From positions 1-64,000 of IMG/VR virus record IMGVR_UViG_3300007513_002281: 64,000 nt of DNA; one strand, written 5' to 3'. Every line of letters begins with the position of its first letter. Position 1 is the first letter of the stretch. Shown in pieces: positions 9,401 through 17,098 of the stretch. Under the pieces are notes generated by a model. It was given only the letters and a program-made list of their open reading frames with translations, did not search any database and was not told where the DNA came from. Source of the DNA: a virus. A program made the translations under genes and the position numbers.

Positions 9401-9608
9401 TATAAATCAAGTCACTCCGCTGTTATCACTTGTTCAGAGCCAGCAAGGTATTGATCAGTTCAAGGTTGTTATGGACGGAACTAATAATTCCCAGGAAGAC
9501 GTTGAGCAGAATCGGCTTAATGGAAGAATTGTCCTAGTTCCGACCAGGGCAGTTGAATTTATAGTTATTGATTTTGTGATTACTAATGCGGGTGTTAGCT
9601 TTGAGTAA
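6459..9608 (+). CDS. Contractile tail sheath protein, copy 1
   Basis: 1049 residues, much longer than T4 gp18 (about 660). The N terminus (FKSPGFFESELDLSGG, then GVPAGVASPSEMGPAFVPVT) is the sheath N-terminal arm and first domain. The C-terminal 200 residues are diagnostic: SYPWFAPAGFNRGAL, a YEARINPIATFPSAGYVIFG strand, then QKTLQQARTALDRVNVRRML and a final VIDFVITNAGVSFE. The central 600 residues hold inserted beta-rich domains that would decorate the sheath exterior. It forms the contracting outer tube around the tail tube. A paralogue follows directly. The ATG is preceded by GGGAGA. Confidence 0.93.
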   Translation: MAEQTFKSPGFFESELDLSGGTEKEIVGVPAGVASPSEMGPAFVPVTVGSFAEFEQKFGGINEKYFGPYAVREFLKSRTALTFVRTLGAGGNSNSTDFTTTMNQGTVRNAGFIIKGSAGAATPYARPAGMVQFIAARHFLSSSEQYGFPEFTKNRSVIDSSRTRLIRGMIFNSTGTRFQILDYNEEYSDIHQSFHSDVGTIDPTGKGPMRNRFKLALSSSSGHYAHEGHSGIRIFTASLNPDDDFYISKILNTDLDQFQKEGYVLYAHFPVEHEIASISYYTGSVGLVSGSSLASAGSGDTSETFLDLYGRFDTRYTTPRTTYFISQPFGRKELDLFYFETISDGAVANKRYKISITNLKRSSNDADPYGTFNVQVRDFGDTDTSTSVLEEYRNCSLDPNSDDYVAKKIGDMKVVYNFDAETDSEKRLIVTGKYANVSSRVRIIMNSDVEDKDIPPNSLPFGFRGLPTLKTTDTLTDRPDRPLKGIYSDPGMAQARRLHCSGTGESNPPLSSSIMPPVPLRFKVTKGNVAESTPLGVKGTNEIVDSRLYWGVKFERVARTGSLKDSTLNANASSEPNKIIGNFSKFVGISKLDALLSGSGADEFNNNKFTLAQVALRNYHTKTNIALSIDSFITASAKDHMIEACYVRSARPRAETLALYDAAGSTALRITLGSLTLLTSSVKFNKFSEYMKFSNFFYGGFDGINVLDKDMRRMNDKASSTDTGGKASLGSPSAGTSEDIGLDSSFKYGTGDSNNTIASYRAAARILTDPMASRVNIVVIPGIRDSSLTDYVLERTREYSQAIYIMDIPHYDGDNNRLFEGAAGRPAVDKTSENFESRALDNNYGATYFPDVSIADSSTGIVKKVPSSIAALGAIGFNDSISYPWFAPAGFNRGALDFVVGVDAKLSAGDRDTLYEARINPIATFPSAGYVIFGQKTLQQARTALDRVNVRRMLVEVKRLVSEVANRIVFDQNTPSTRSSFINQVTPLLSLVQSQQGIDQFKVVMDGTNNSQEDVEQNRLNGRIVLVPTRAVEFIVIDFVITNAGVSFE

Positions 9609-9615
9609 TACATAT
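9608..9615 (+). promoter_or_regulatory. Degenerate late element ATACATAT
   Basis: One mismatch to ATA[CG]TTAT, overlapping the stop of sheath copy 1 and ending 33 bases before copy 2, the same spacing as for copy 1. Confidence 0.25.
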
Positions 9616-9648
9616 TTAATGATTAAAGCATATCTGGAGATTCTATAA

Positions 9649-12600
9649 ATGGCAGAATTTACATTTAAAAGCGCAGGTGTATCTACCAGAGAGATAGACC
9701 TTTCAGCTCCTTCTTCAACTGGACCAACAGGAATTCCAGCTGGGGTCATAGGTACGTCTGGAAAAGGTCCTGCATTTGTACCAGTTACAGTTGCTAACTT
9801 CTCTGAGTTTTCTAAGAGATTTGGTCCCACTGATGGGGAAAAATTTGGTCCGCTTGCTGTTAATGAGTGGCTAAAGAATGCCCAAGCAGCGACATATATT
9901 CGTGTCTTGGGCATTGGTGATGGAAACACAAGAGATTCAACATCGGGTAATGTTACAAATGCGGGCTTTGTTGTTGGTGCTAAGCAGGTTCAGCAAAACG
10001 GAAGCATGGGTGTAAATCCATATGCAGTCCCATCAGTTGCTGATAAGACTGAGGCACCTGCGGGAAGAACACACTTTCTTGGATGTTTTATGTCTGAGTC
10101 CTTGGGATGCACAATGTTTACTGAGGCTGGGATTCTAGCTGTAAGTGGGTCTGCCTCTTCTGGCTCGATGCCTATTTTACGAGGTGTCATCTTTGCTGCA
10201 TCTGGTGTTGTTCCCATGCTTGAGACATGGAACTCAGCATCAGCTGGAGGAAGACCTAGCGACTTAACTGTTGCTAACACATTAGGACCTACGGGTTCCA
10301 TAACTGGATCAGTTAATATTCAGAATGGACTTCAAGAGTTTGTTATGATATTGAACGGTCTTAAGCGAGCTGATAGTAGCGATAACTATATCACTGCATC
10401 TTTTGATACAACAGCACCGAATTACTTTGCCAAGGTGTTCAATAAAGATCCGCTCAAGCTTGAAGAAAAAGGTCACCTTCTCTATACACACTATGATATT
10501 TATCCAGCCAGAGCAGCACTCACTGGTGCGGGGGTGCTTAGAAGATATAAGCTTTCTCAATCTTTTACTAATAATTATCAAGACGTTGCTTTCCTTACGA
10601 CCGGGACAAAAGGAAGAGATTCAGGTGAGGCTGATACGGGATCTCCTAACTTTGAAAACTTTGAAGATCGATTCACGTATGCCAAGTCACCTTTCATTGT
10701 CTCTCAGGGAGATACAGACGGATACGATCTCTTTAGATTTCACGCAATTGATGCAGGTGCAGCAGGAAATACAAAGGTCAAGATCTCAATAGAAAATCTA
10801 AAGAAGTCTAATTCAACAAAAAATACATTTGGAAGCTTTGACGTCATTGTTAGAGACTTCTACGACACTGATAACAACAAGATTGTCTTGGAGCAGTATA
10901 GAGGTCTAAGCCTTGACAAAAATTCAGATAGGTTTGTTGCCAGAGTTATCGGAGATCAGAATATTTTCTTTGATTTCGACCAGAATTCTTCTTCGCAGCG
11001 ACTTGTTATCGAGGGAAGTTATCCAGTTGTTTCTAGCTATATAAGAGTTGAGATTTCAGATTCTCTAGATAACGGCTCTATTGATGATGATTCTCTGCCC
11101 GTAGGGTTCAGAGGGCCGTTTCACTTAGTAACCTCAGGAACTGATATCTTGCATGACCCTTCTGCTCGTGATTATGCCCCAGAGACAGGAAGCTTTTTCT
11201 TCGCAGATTCAGTTAGGCGTGTTGTCGAGCCACCAATTCCCTTTAGAGAGAATGTAACGTTAGGCCTTGGAATAAAGAAAAGAGTCGACACAAAGTTCTA
11301 CTGGGGAATTCAGTTCGAACAGAAGGAAAACGTTACTGAGCCCAACAAGGGTTCCAGATTCAATCAGTCTATGGAAAGCTACGTTAAGCACTTCCCAACC
11401 CATAGAAAGGATTTGACAAACTTTTCTGTTGGTGATAATGCTGGAGCGGCTGATGCCTATGGAACTGTTCTAGATAGTGATAGATTTAACAATAACTTCT
11501 TCACTCTAGAGCGGATCAGAGTTAGAACAGGATCTGCGTATAGCGGTCTTGCTGATCCTGCAGAATGGGTTAGCGCTTCTTACGTAAGAGAGGGAAGCAT
11601 TGCAGTTGACGCTGATAGTTTCTATAGAGCCTGGAAGGCTGAGGATCTCAAGGTTCCTGGAAATAGAAAATATTCTAAGTTCACTCTATTCATGCAGGGC
11701 GGATTTGATGGGTTAAACCCGTTTGACAAGCAGAAGACTCTAATGTCAGACATTGCTGCAAAGAGAGAGATGGATGATTCAAATCAGGGCTTGACTGCAG
11801 GTCCCACAATATCAGCCTATAGAAAAGCAACTGATATCATGGGTGCCAAGTCTGATGTTGATATTCAGGTCCTTGCTATTCCCGGACTTAGAGAGACAGC
11901 TATTACAGACTATGCTATTGACGCTGTTGAAAATAGATTTGATGCAATCTATATTATGGACATTGAAGAGAGGGATAAGCTTAATAATGTTGTCACCTCC
12001 TCTGTTGATCAAACAATTAATGTTAGCAATACCATAACAGACTTTAGAAATAGAGCCCTGGATACATCTTTTGCAGCTGCATATTTCCCTGATGTCATTA
12101 TTCAGGATCCAGCTACACAGACCAATGTAACATGTCCACCTTCAGTTGCTGTGCTAGGCGCATTTTCTTTGAATGATGCTGTCGGGTATCCTTGGTTCGC
12201 ACCTGCTGGATTTACCAGAGGAGCTCTATCAAGCGTCCAGAGAGCTGCTGTTCACCTTAATAGAGATAATCTAGACAATCTATACGACTCCGATGTTAAT
12301 CCTATTACAGCGTTCCCAGGAACGGGAGTTGTTATCTGGGGGCAGAAGACTCTACAAGCAGCAGAGTCCTCACTTGATAGAGTCAATGTTAGAAGGCTTC
12401 TAATAGATGTTAGAAGATCTGTTAGATCTGTTGCTAATACACTTCTTTTTGAGCCAAATAGACAGGAAACGTTAGATCGATTTACTGGGCTCGTTAATCC
12501 AATTCTTCAAAGCGTCCAGGAGAGAAGTGGTGTTGATAGATTTAAGGTTCTAATTGATACTACTACTACAACACAGGCTGATATTGAGAATAACACAATT

Positions 12601-12687
12601 AGAGGAAAGATATTCTTGCAACCTACAAGAACAGCAGAATTTGTTGCACTTGACTTTGTGGTAACAAATGCTGGCACAGAAGTATGA
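9649..12687 (+). CDS. Contractile tail sheath protein, copy 2
   Basis: 1012 residues, a clear paralogue of the preceding sheath. Both ends align: FKSAGVSTREIDLSAPSS and GIPAGVIGTSGKGPAFVPVT at the start, GYPWFAPAGFTRGAL, QKTLQAAESSLDRVNVRRLL and LDFVVTNAGTEV at the end. The middle is diverged but shares landmarks (for example VRDFYDTD against VRDFGDTD, and YWGIQFEQ against YWGVKFER). The two may build one mixed sheath, form different zones, or one may be specialised. TGGAGA lies before the ATG. The tail tube gene follows after 63 bases. Confidence 0.92.
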   Translation: MAEFTFKSAGVSTREIDLSAPSSTGPTGIPAGVIGTSGKGPAFVPVTVANFSEFSKRFGPTDGEKFGPLAVNEWLKNAQAATYIRVLGIGDGNTRDSTSGNVTNAGFVVGAKQVQQNGSMGVNPYAVPSVADKTEAPAGRTHFLGCFMSESLGCTMFTEAGILAVSGSASSGSMPILRGVIFAASGVVPMLETWNSASAGGRPSDLTVANTLGPTGSITGSVNIQNGLQEFVMILNGLKRADSSDNYITASFDTTAPNYFAKVFNKDPLKLEEKGHLLYTHYDIYPARAALTGAGVLRRYKLSQSFTNNYQDVAFLTTGTKGRDSGEADTGSPNFENFEDRFTYAKSPFIVSQGDTDGYDLFRFHAIDAGAAGNTKVKISIENLKKSNSTKNTFGSFDVIVRDFYDTDNNKIVLEQYRGLSLDKNSDRFVARVIGDQNIFFDFDQNSSSQRLVIEGSYPVVSSYIRVEISDSLDNGSIDDDSLPVGFRGPFHLVTSGTDILHDPSARDYAPETGSFFFADSVRRVVEPPIPFRENVTLGLGIKKRVDTKFYWGIQFEQKENVTEPNKGSRFNQSMESYVKHFPTHRKDLTNFSVGDNAGAADAYGTVLDSDRFNNNFFTLERIRVRTGSAYSGLADPAEWVSASYVREGSIAVDADSFYRAWKAEDLKVPGNRKYSKFTLFMQGGFDGLNPFDKQKTLMSDIAAKREMDDSNQGLTAGPTISAYRKATDIMGAKSDVDIQVLAIPGLRETAITDYAIDAVENRFDAIYIMDIEERDKLNNVVTSSVDQTINVSNTITDFRNRALDTSFAAAYFPDVIIQDPATQTNVTCPPSVAVLGAFSLNDAVGYPWFAPAGFTRGALSSVQRAAVHLNRDNLDNLYDSDVNPITAFPGTGVVIWGQKTLQAAESSLDRVNVRRLLIDVRRSVRSVANTLLFEPNRQETLDRFTGLVNPILQSVQERSGVDRFKVLIDTTTTTQADIENNTIRGKIFLQPTRTAEFVALDFVVTNAGTEV

Positions 12688-12712
12688 ATTGGAAGAAAAG
12701 TAAAATAACAAG

Positions 12713-12720
12713 ATAGTTAT
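12713..12720 (+). promoter_or_regulatory. Putative late promoter element ATAGTTAT
   Basis: Exact match to ATA[CG]TTAT, 30 bases before the tail tube start, in a gap of 63 bases. Confidence 0.4.
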
Positions 12721-12750
12721 ATATGGAAAACACTTTAGGAGAATTAGAAA

Positions 12751-13242
12751 ATGGCTGAAACACTGTCCGTCACAGACATGCTTCCCAATAAATTTGAGCC
12801 GAAAAGACAATTTCGGTGGGTTTTTGCTATCGAAGGAATTGATTCATTCCTGATGAAGACAGCAAACAGGCCGCAGATGTCTATTGAATCTCTTGAGATT
12901 CCTTTTATCAACTCTAAGAGATATCTGGCAGGTCGAATGACATTTCAGACTATGGGAATAACACTTCACGACCCCATAGCGCCCTCTGGTGCTCAGCAGG
13001 TCATGGAGTGGATTAGAACAACTTATGAATCAGTCTCTGGTAGGGCTGGATATGCAGATTTCTATAAAAGAGATTGTCAGATCAAGCTTCTGGATCCAAT
13101 CGGGACTGTTGTAGAGCTTTGGGATATCAAGGGTGCATTTATTACTGATGCTAACTTTAACTCTCTGACATACGAAAATGATTCTAATCCGGTTGATATC
13201 TCTTTGACACTTCGTTTTGACAACTGTGTATTGCAGTACTGA
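12751..13242 (+). CDS. Tail tube protein (gp19-like)
   Basis: 163 residues, the usual size of T4 gp19 (163). PNKFEPKRQFRWVFAIEGID at the start, the middle FINSKRYLAGRMTFQTMGIT, then the terminal SLTLRFDNCVL are typical of the myovirus tube fold, which stacks as hexamers to form the DNA conduit inside the sheath. It follows the sheath genes, as in T4, and is closed by a hairpin terminator. AGGAGAA precedes the ATG with good spacing. Confidence 0.92.
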   Translation: MAETLSVTDMLPNKFEPKRQFRWVFAIEGIDSFLMKTANRPQMSIESLEIPFINSKRYLAGRMTFQTMGITLHDPIAPSGAQQVMEWIRTTYESVSGRAGYADFYKRDCQIKLLDPIGTVVELWDIKGAFITDANFNSLTYENDSNPVDISLTLRFDNCVLQY

Positions 13243-13268
13243 TCACTAGATTATTTATAGAATACATT

Positions 13269-13288
13269 AGCCCACCTAGCGGTGGGCT
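13269..13288 (+). terminator. Hairpin terminator after the tube gene
   Basis: A perfect 8-base stem (AGCCCACC / GGTGGGCT) with a TAGC loop, followed by a moderately T-rich stretch. It would limit read-through from the abundant sheath/tube message. Confidence 0.65.
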
Positions 13289-13366
13289 GATCTATTTCTA
13301 ATTTTAGATGATGTATTTACTTCTGTTTGCTGAGAGTTAATATTTAAAAGGACACAGGAGTGTAAG

Positions 13367-14218
13367 TTGGCTAACAGAAAAAAGAGAAATGAGATCTTTA
13401 CATCAGACGCTGCGAAGGATATGATTCCAAAAAGCAATGTCATGAAAGATGATTTCAACTGGGAGGTCCCAGTCGAAGCTGTACCACTTCCCTCAGAGGG
13501 TAAGATATATCCAAAATCACACCCTCTCCATGGCAAGAAGCTTGTTGAAATTAAGGCAATGACAGCCAAAGAAGAGGATATTCTTGCATCCAGGGCGTTG
13601 ATTCAACAGGGAACAGTCATCAGTCATCTAATAGAGTCATGTGTAATTGACTCTGGGATAGATATAGACAGTATGATTCTGGGAGATAGAAATGCACTTA
13701 TGGTTGCAATTAGAATTACTGGATACGGTTCAGGATATACAGCTGAAGTCTCTTGTCAAGAGTGTTCAAAAAAGTCTGAACAGAGATTTAATCTTGCTGA
13801 GCTAGAGATAAATAGGCTTTCTATAAATCCATCTACTCCTGGTGCTAATGAATTCTCATTTAAGCTTCCAGTAACAGGAAAGACAGTTAATTTTAAATTT
13901 CTAACAGGTCAAGATGATTACGACATGAATGTTGAGGCAAGCAGAAAAAAGAAGATGATGCCTGGAATGAAGCTTGAATCTAGAATTACATCTAAATTAT
14001 CAAAGCATATTGTCTCTATCGACGGAATGACAGATAGAAACAAGATAGGAATGTTTGCTAGCAACATGCCTGCTCAGGATTCTAGAAAGCTAAGACAGTA
14101 TATTGGAGAACATGAGCCTGGAATTGACATGTCATCATGGATGTCTTGCCCGCATTGCGGCGAGGACACGGAGGTAAACCTGCCCTTAGGGGCCAGCTTT
14201 TTTTGGCCATCGGACTAG
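13367..14218 (+). CDS. gp26-like baseplate hub/tail assembly chaperone
   Basis: 283 residues, starting with TTG; GGAG is 6 bases upstream and an earlier GTG runs into a stop. The segment LPSEGKIYPKSHPLHGKKLV followed by IKAMTAKEEDILASRAL and GDRNALMVAIRITGYGS is the T4 gp26-type baseplate family. Two cysteine pairs (CQEC near residue 129 and CPHC near 265) suggest a zinc ribbon. It lies between tube and tape measure, the position of tail assembly chaperones. The last codons run across seven T residues, and the protein appears to continue in another frame (next entries), giving a short and a long form. Confidence 0.8.
   Translation: MANRKKRNEIFTSDAAKDMIPKSNVMKDDFNWEVPVEAVPLPSEGKIYPKSHPLHGKKLVEIKAMTAKEEDILASRALIQQGTVISHLIESCVIDSGIDIDSMILGDRNALMVAIRITGYGSGYTAEVSCQECSKKSEQRFNLAELEINRLSINPSTPGANEFSFKLPVTGKTVNFKFLTGQDDYDMNVEASRKKKMMPGMKLESRITSKLSKHIVSIDGMTDRNKIGMFASNMPAQDSRKLRQYIGEHEPGIDMSSWMSCPHCGEDTEVNLPLGASFFWPSD
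14198..14204 (+). other. Probable programmed frameshift site (T7 run)
   Basis: The frame reads AGC TTT TTT TGG here. Moving +1 (or -2) on the T run joins GGC at 14205 and opens a frame running to 14450. The zero frame stops at 14216-14218. Chaperone pairs made by frameshifting between tube and tape measure genes are conserved in long-tailed phages. Confidence 0.6.
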
Positions 14219-14450
14219 CTGGAGAGAAGAGTATCTTGAGCAGTGTTTCTTTCTTATGAAGAACCTGGGAATGAGAATTGATGAGATATATAGTCTCCCT
14301 GTTACCTACAGGCTTTGGTTTATAGATAAGATTATTGAAGGCTTCAAATCTAAGGAAAGTGCTTCTAGAAACACAAGCAGAGGCTCTAGAGCTACACAGA
14401 CCCTTGATGTTCCATTCGGTGAGATGGGCAAGGGTTTGGGTGGATCTTAG
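14205..14450 (+). CDS. gp51-like chaperone extension, probably expressed by frameshift
   Basis: 81 codons. The frame is open upstream of the only ATG (14256) and the translated upstream part looks like real protein: SWREEYLEQCFFLMKNLG, followed by MRIDEIYSLPVTYRLWFIDK. This pattern (WREEY..E, F.LM, LPV..R.WFI) is what I recognise from the C-terminal part of gp26/gp51-type proteins of T4-like phages. No ribosome site precedes the ATG at 14256, so independent start there is unlikely. The fused product would have about 360 residues. A sequencing indel in the T run is the alternative. Confidence 0.6.
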   Translation, partial: GHRTSWREEYLEQCFFLMKNLGMRIDEIYSLPVTYRLWFIDKIIEGFKSKESASRNTSRGSRATQTLDVPFGEMGKGLGGS

Positions 14451-14458
14451 TTAGCGTA

Positions 14459-14466
14459 ATACTTAT
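14459..14466 (+). promoter_or_regulatory. Putative late promoter element ATACTTAT
   Basis: Exact match to ATA[CG]TTAT in the 34-base gap, ending 18 bases before the tape measure start. Confidence 0.35.
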
Positions 14467-14484
14467 TCTGAGAGGTCGTGTTTT

Positions 14485-16857
14485 ATGGGTAGTTTTGGTG
14501 ATCAGTTAAGGATTATTGCGGGAATCGAAGACAGTCTAGTAAGCATTGCGCAGGCTCTTAGAGAGCAGGCTGGCTTACATGCCCTTATCGCTAATTCGAT
14601 GCAAGATGTCTCGTCTGATGCAGATGAAACGTCTGACGGTCTAAGAAGACTAACAGAGCAGAGCGGTAGAGCTGCCAACTCGTGGACACACGATCAGCAA
14701 ACAATTGTTCGAGCAACTGGCGCAGCAGCAACAGCAACAACAGCTTCCCAGAGCAAAATGACCAAAGGCCTAGATGACATGATTGACAAGGTCGGAGAGT
14801 GGTCTGGCAGGTATCGTGATCTATATAGGGGAATTCAAGAGTTCTTCGGCGGCGGAATGCGTCTGACAGGTGAATATTATGATGATATGAACGAGCAGTC
14901 GAAACTCCTTATTGATACAACCACATACATGGTTCAACAGTTTAGCGCCCCACAGGACCAGCTTGAGAAGATGTATGGCGACGATAATAACTTAGGCTTA
15001 CAGGCGATATTTGAGGATGAGGCTGAGGCCTTGTCATATTTTGAAGCTGTCCTGCAGAGATCAGTCAATACCTATGCGGCCATCGAGATGACCCGCACAA
15101 AAGCTGGTCGTGAACAAGTTCGAGACATGGCTCTGCTTGCCAAGGGCATGGGCTATTCGGCAGACCAGGCAAGCACGTTTGTTCAAAGGCAGATCTCTCT
15201 AACCGGAGAAGCTAACATTGAGATGCTGGAGGATGCTGCAACTGCCTCAGCTGCAATAGCCAGAGAGTTTGGGATACCTCAAAAGCAGATCTCTAGGGGT
15301 CTTGAGGAGATCATAGCAAGCACAGAGAGATTTGGAAATGTCATGCCTGAGGAGGCAGCACGAATATCAGCTTCTTTGTATAAGATGGGTCTAGACTTTC
15401 AAGATCTAGAGCGGTCTGTTGGTCAGTTTCAAAGTTTTGAAAGCGCTGCTTCGGCTGTTGGAAATCTAACATCTGTCTTTGGTATCAACATGGATGCCAT
15501 GGAGATGATGATGCTGGCTAATGAGGATCAGGAGCAGTTCTTGGGTCGAATGAGGTCATCGTTCCTTGATGCGGGTGTCAGTGTTGACACCCTAAATCTG
15601 GCTCAGAAGCAGTTGATTAGAGATCAGCTTGGTCTTTCATCAGTTGAATCTGTAGAGAGGCTGCTGGGACCGCTTGGTGCTGCCACTGAAGAGATTGACA
15701 GAATGCAGCAAGCCCAGGAGGGTGTGGGCCCCGAAGGTTTCGAAGCTGTCAGGCGAGATGTTCTTCTTCTGGCAGATGCAACAGAGGCTCAAAGTGATGA
15801 GATTAGAGATTCCCTTCGCCGAGCATTTGGTGCAGGCATGGTCCAAGAGCTTGTCGACTTTGATAGACAGATCGGAATCACTGGCCAGGTTATCCGTCAG
15901 GAGCTTGGAGAGGAAACTTTTCTTGCTCTTGGTGCCGGAGCTGAAACGCTTGAGAGACTTCTCGGCGTGTCTCCAGACACCTTCCTTGGGCAGCTAGGCG
16001 GTCTTATTGAGGGTCTGGGCAGAGCAATTGCAACAGCAATCGAGGCTGGATTCGGTGCAATCAATGATATCATAGGGGGACTGGGATTACCCGCAATCCC
16101 AGGTGTCTCTTCTCTTGGCAATGAATACATTGATTCACTTGAGCATACACTTGACAGTGCAGACACAGCTATAGCAGATCACTATGATACATGGTCTGAA
16201 TCTGCTGAGGGTAATCGAGCTACATCACTGACATCTCCCTACACAAGGGACCACGGTCAGTATCTAGAATCAATGCTATACATCACTAGAGAAAGCGAGA
16301 CTGCGACTCAGCAGTTGATGGATCACTTTGCTGATGCAGATAGGGGCTTAGGCAGTCTTACACAGAGACAGATGGATGGATCTCTTGCTCGGGGTAGGTG
16401 GCTACAACGCACTGCCCAGGAGTACATCAGACTTGGCGATATAACTGACGAAGGCCTTAGACATCTATTTGGCGGAGCTGCTGTTCGATCGGGATTTGCT
16501 CAAGAACAATTTGACCGCATGCTGACTATGGATTCAGCCCAGGAGCGGGCTACAGCGGTTGCAGATCTTGTAACAAGGAGAACACTGGAAGGATTTAATG
16601 GAGGCAGGGCTCTTGTCCCGGAAGGTGGAGATGCTGTAGCAGGCGGCGAAGGGGGCACAGCTGAAGGCGGAGGTCGCGGTACCGCCGGGTCAGATCGTGA
16701 TCCATCAGTTCAAGTCAACCTTGTTGTCGATGGTAATACTCTTGCTAGCGCCCTCTTTACACCCGGGAGCAATGGTCTTTTGCCACGAATCATGGAGGGC
16801 ATCCTGAGAGAGGGAGCAGGTCCAGACGGTGAGACAGTTCAAACGAGAAGATCCTGA
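14485..16857 (+). CDS. Tape measure protein
   Basis: 790 residues. Position after the tube and the frameshifted chaperone is the standard one. The N-terminal half is helical with many Gln, Ala and Glu (for example SIAQALREQAGLHALIANSM), and residues about 500-545 are hydrophobic and Gly-rich (LGQLGGLIEGLGRAIATAIE, then GFGAINDIIGGLGLP), like the membrane-active part of tape measures. The C-terminal 70 residues are Gly-rich. At roughly 0.15 nm per residue the tail would be near 120 nm. Codons are noticeably richer in G and C than in adjacent genes. Confidence 0.75.
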   Translation: MGSFGDQLRIIAGIEDSLVSIAQALREQAGLHALIANSMQDVSSDADETSDGLRRLTEQSGRAANSWTHDQQTIVRATGAAATATTASQSKMTKGLDDMIDKVGEWSGRYRDLYRGIQEFFGGGMRLTGEYYDDMNEQSKLLIDTTTYMVQQFSAPQDQLEKMYGDDNNLGLQAIFEDEAEALSYFEAVLQRSVNTYAAIEMTRTKAGREQVRDMALLAKGMGYSADQASTFVQRQISLTGEANIEMLEDAATASAAIAREFGIPQKQISRGLEEIIASTERFGNVMPEEAARISASLYKMGLDFQDLERSVGQFQSFESAASAVGNLTSVFGINMDAMEMMMLANEDQEQFLGRMRSSFLDAGVSVDTLNLAQKQLIRDQLGLSSVESVERLLGPLGAATEEIDRMQQAQEGVGPEGFEAVRRDVLLLADATEAQSDEIRDSLRRAFGAGMVQELVDFDRQIGITGQVIRQELGEETFLALGAGAETLERLLGVSPDTFLGQLGGLIEGLGRAIATAIEAGFGAINDIIGGLGLPAIPGVSSLGNEYIDSLEHTLDSADTAIADHYDTWSESAEGNRATSLTSPYTRDHGQYLESMLYITRESETATQQLMDHFADADRGLGSLTQRQMDGSLARGRWLQRTAQEYIRLGDITDEGLRHLFGGAAVRSGFAQEQFDRMLTMDSAQERATAVADLVTRRTLEGFNGGRALVPEGGDAVAGGEGGTAEGGGRGTAGSDRDPSVQVNLVVDGNTLASALFTPGSNGLLPRIMEGILREGAGPDGETVQTRRS

Positions 16858-16873
16858 TAATGGAATATAGCCA

Positions 16874-17098
16874 ATGAGTTTAAAAGATAAGACACTTTCT
16901 AGCCAGACATTTTTAGACTCTCTGGGCTCTCTTAGCGAAGAAGAGTCACAGTTTGTCCAAAAGGATGTTGGAGTATTTGCTGATGATCTACAGGAGATGA
17001 TTTTTTTATTATCTTCTCACATTAGATCTCAACACGGTTCAGAAAGTCTAATTGAAGCTTTAAATGAACTTCTTTCTTCGAGGAGTGAAAATGTCTAG
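16874..17098 (+). CDS. Small hypothetical protein in the tail operon
   Basis: 74 residues, acidic and predicted helical (SLSEEESQFVQKDVGVFADD). It overlaps the next gene by 8 bases, so the two are probably translationally coupled. No family recognised. Location between the tape measure and a giant baseplate gene suggests an assembly factor or small baseplate component. Confidence 0.6.
   Translation: MSLKDKTLSSQTFLDSLGSLSEEESQFVQKDVGVFADDLQEMIFLLSSHIRSQHGSESLIEALNELLSSRSENV

Noticed and set aside
14256-14450. A free-standing 64-residue gene starting at ATG 14256
   Set aside because: No ribosome site, and family-like protein sequence continues upstream of the ATG in the same frame, so a frameshifted product explains it better.
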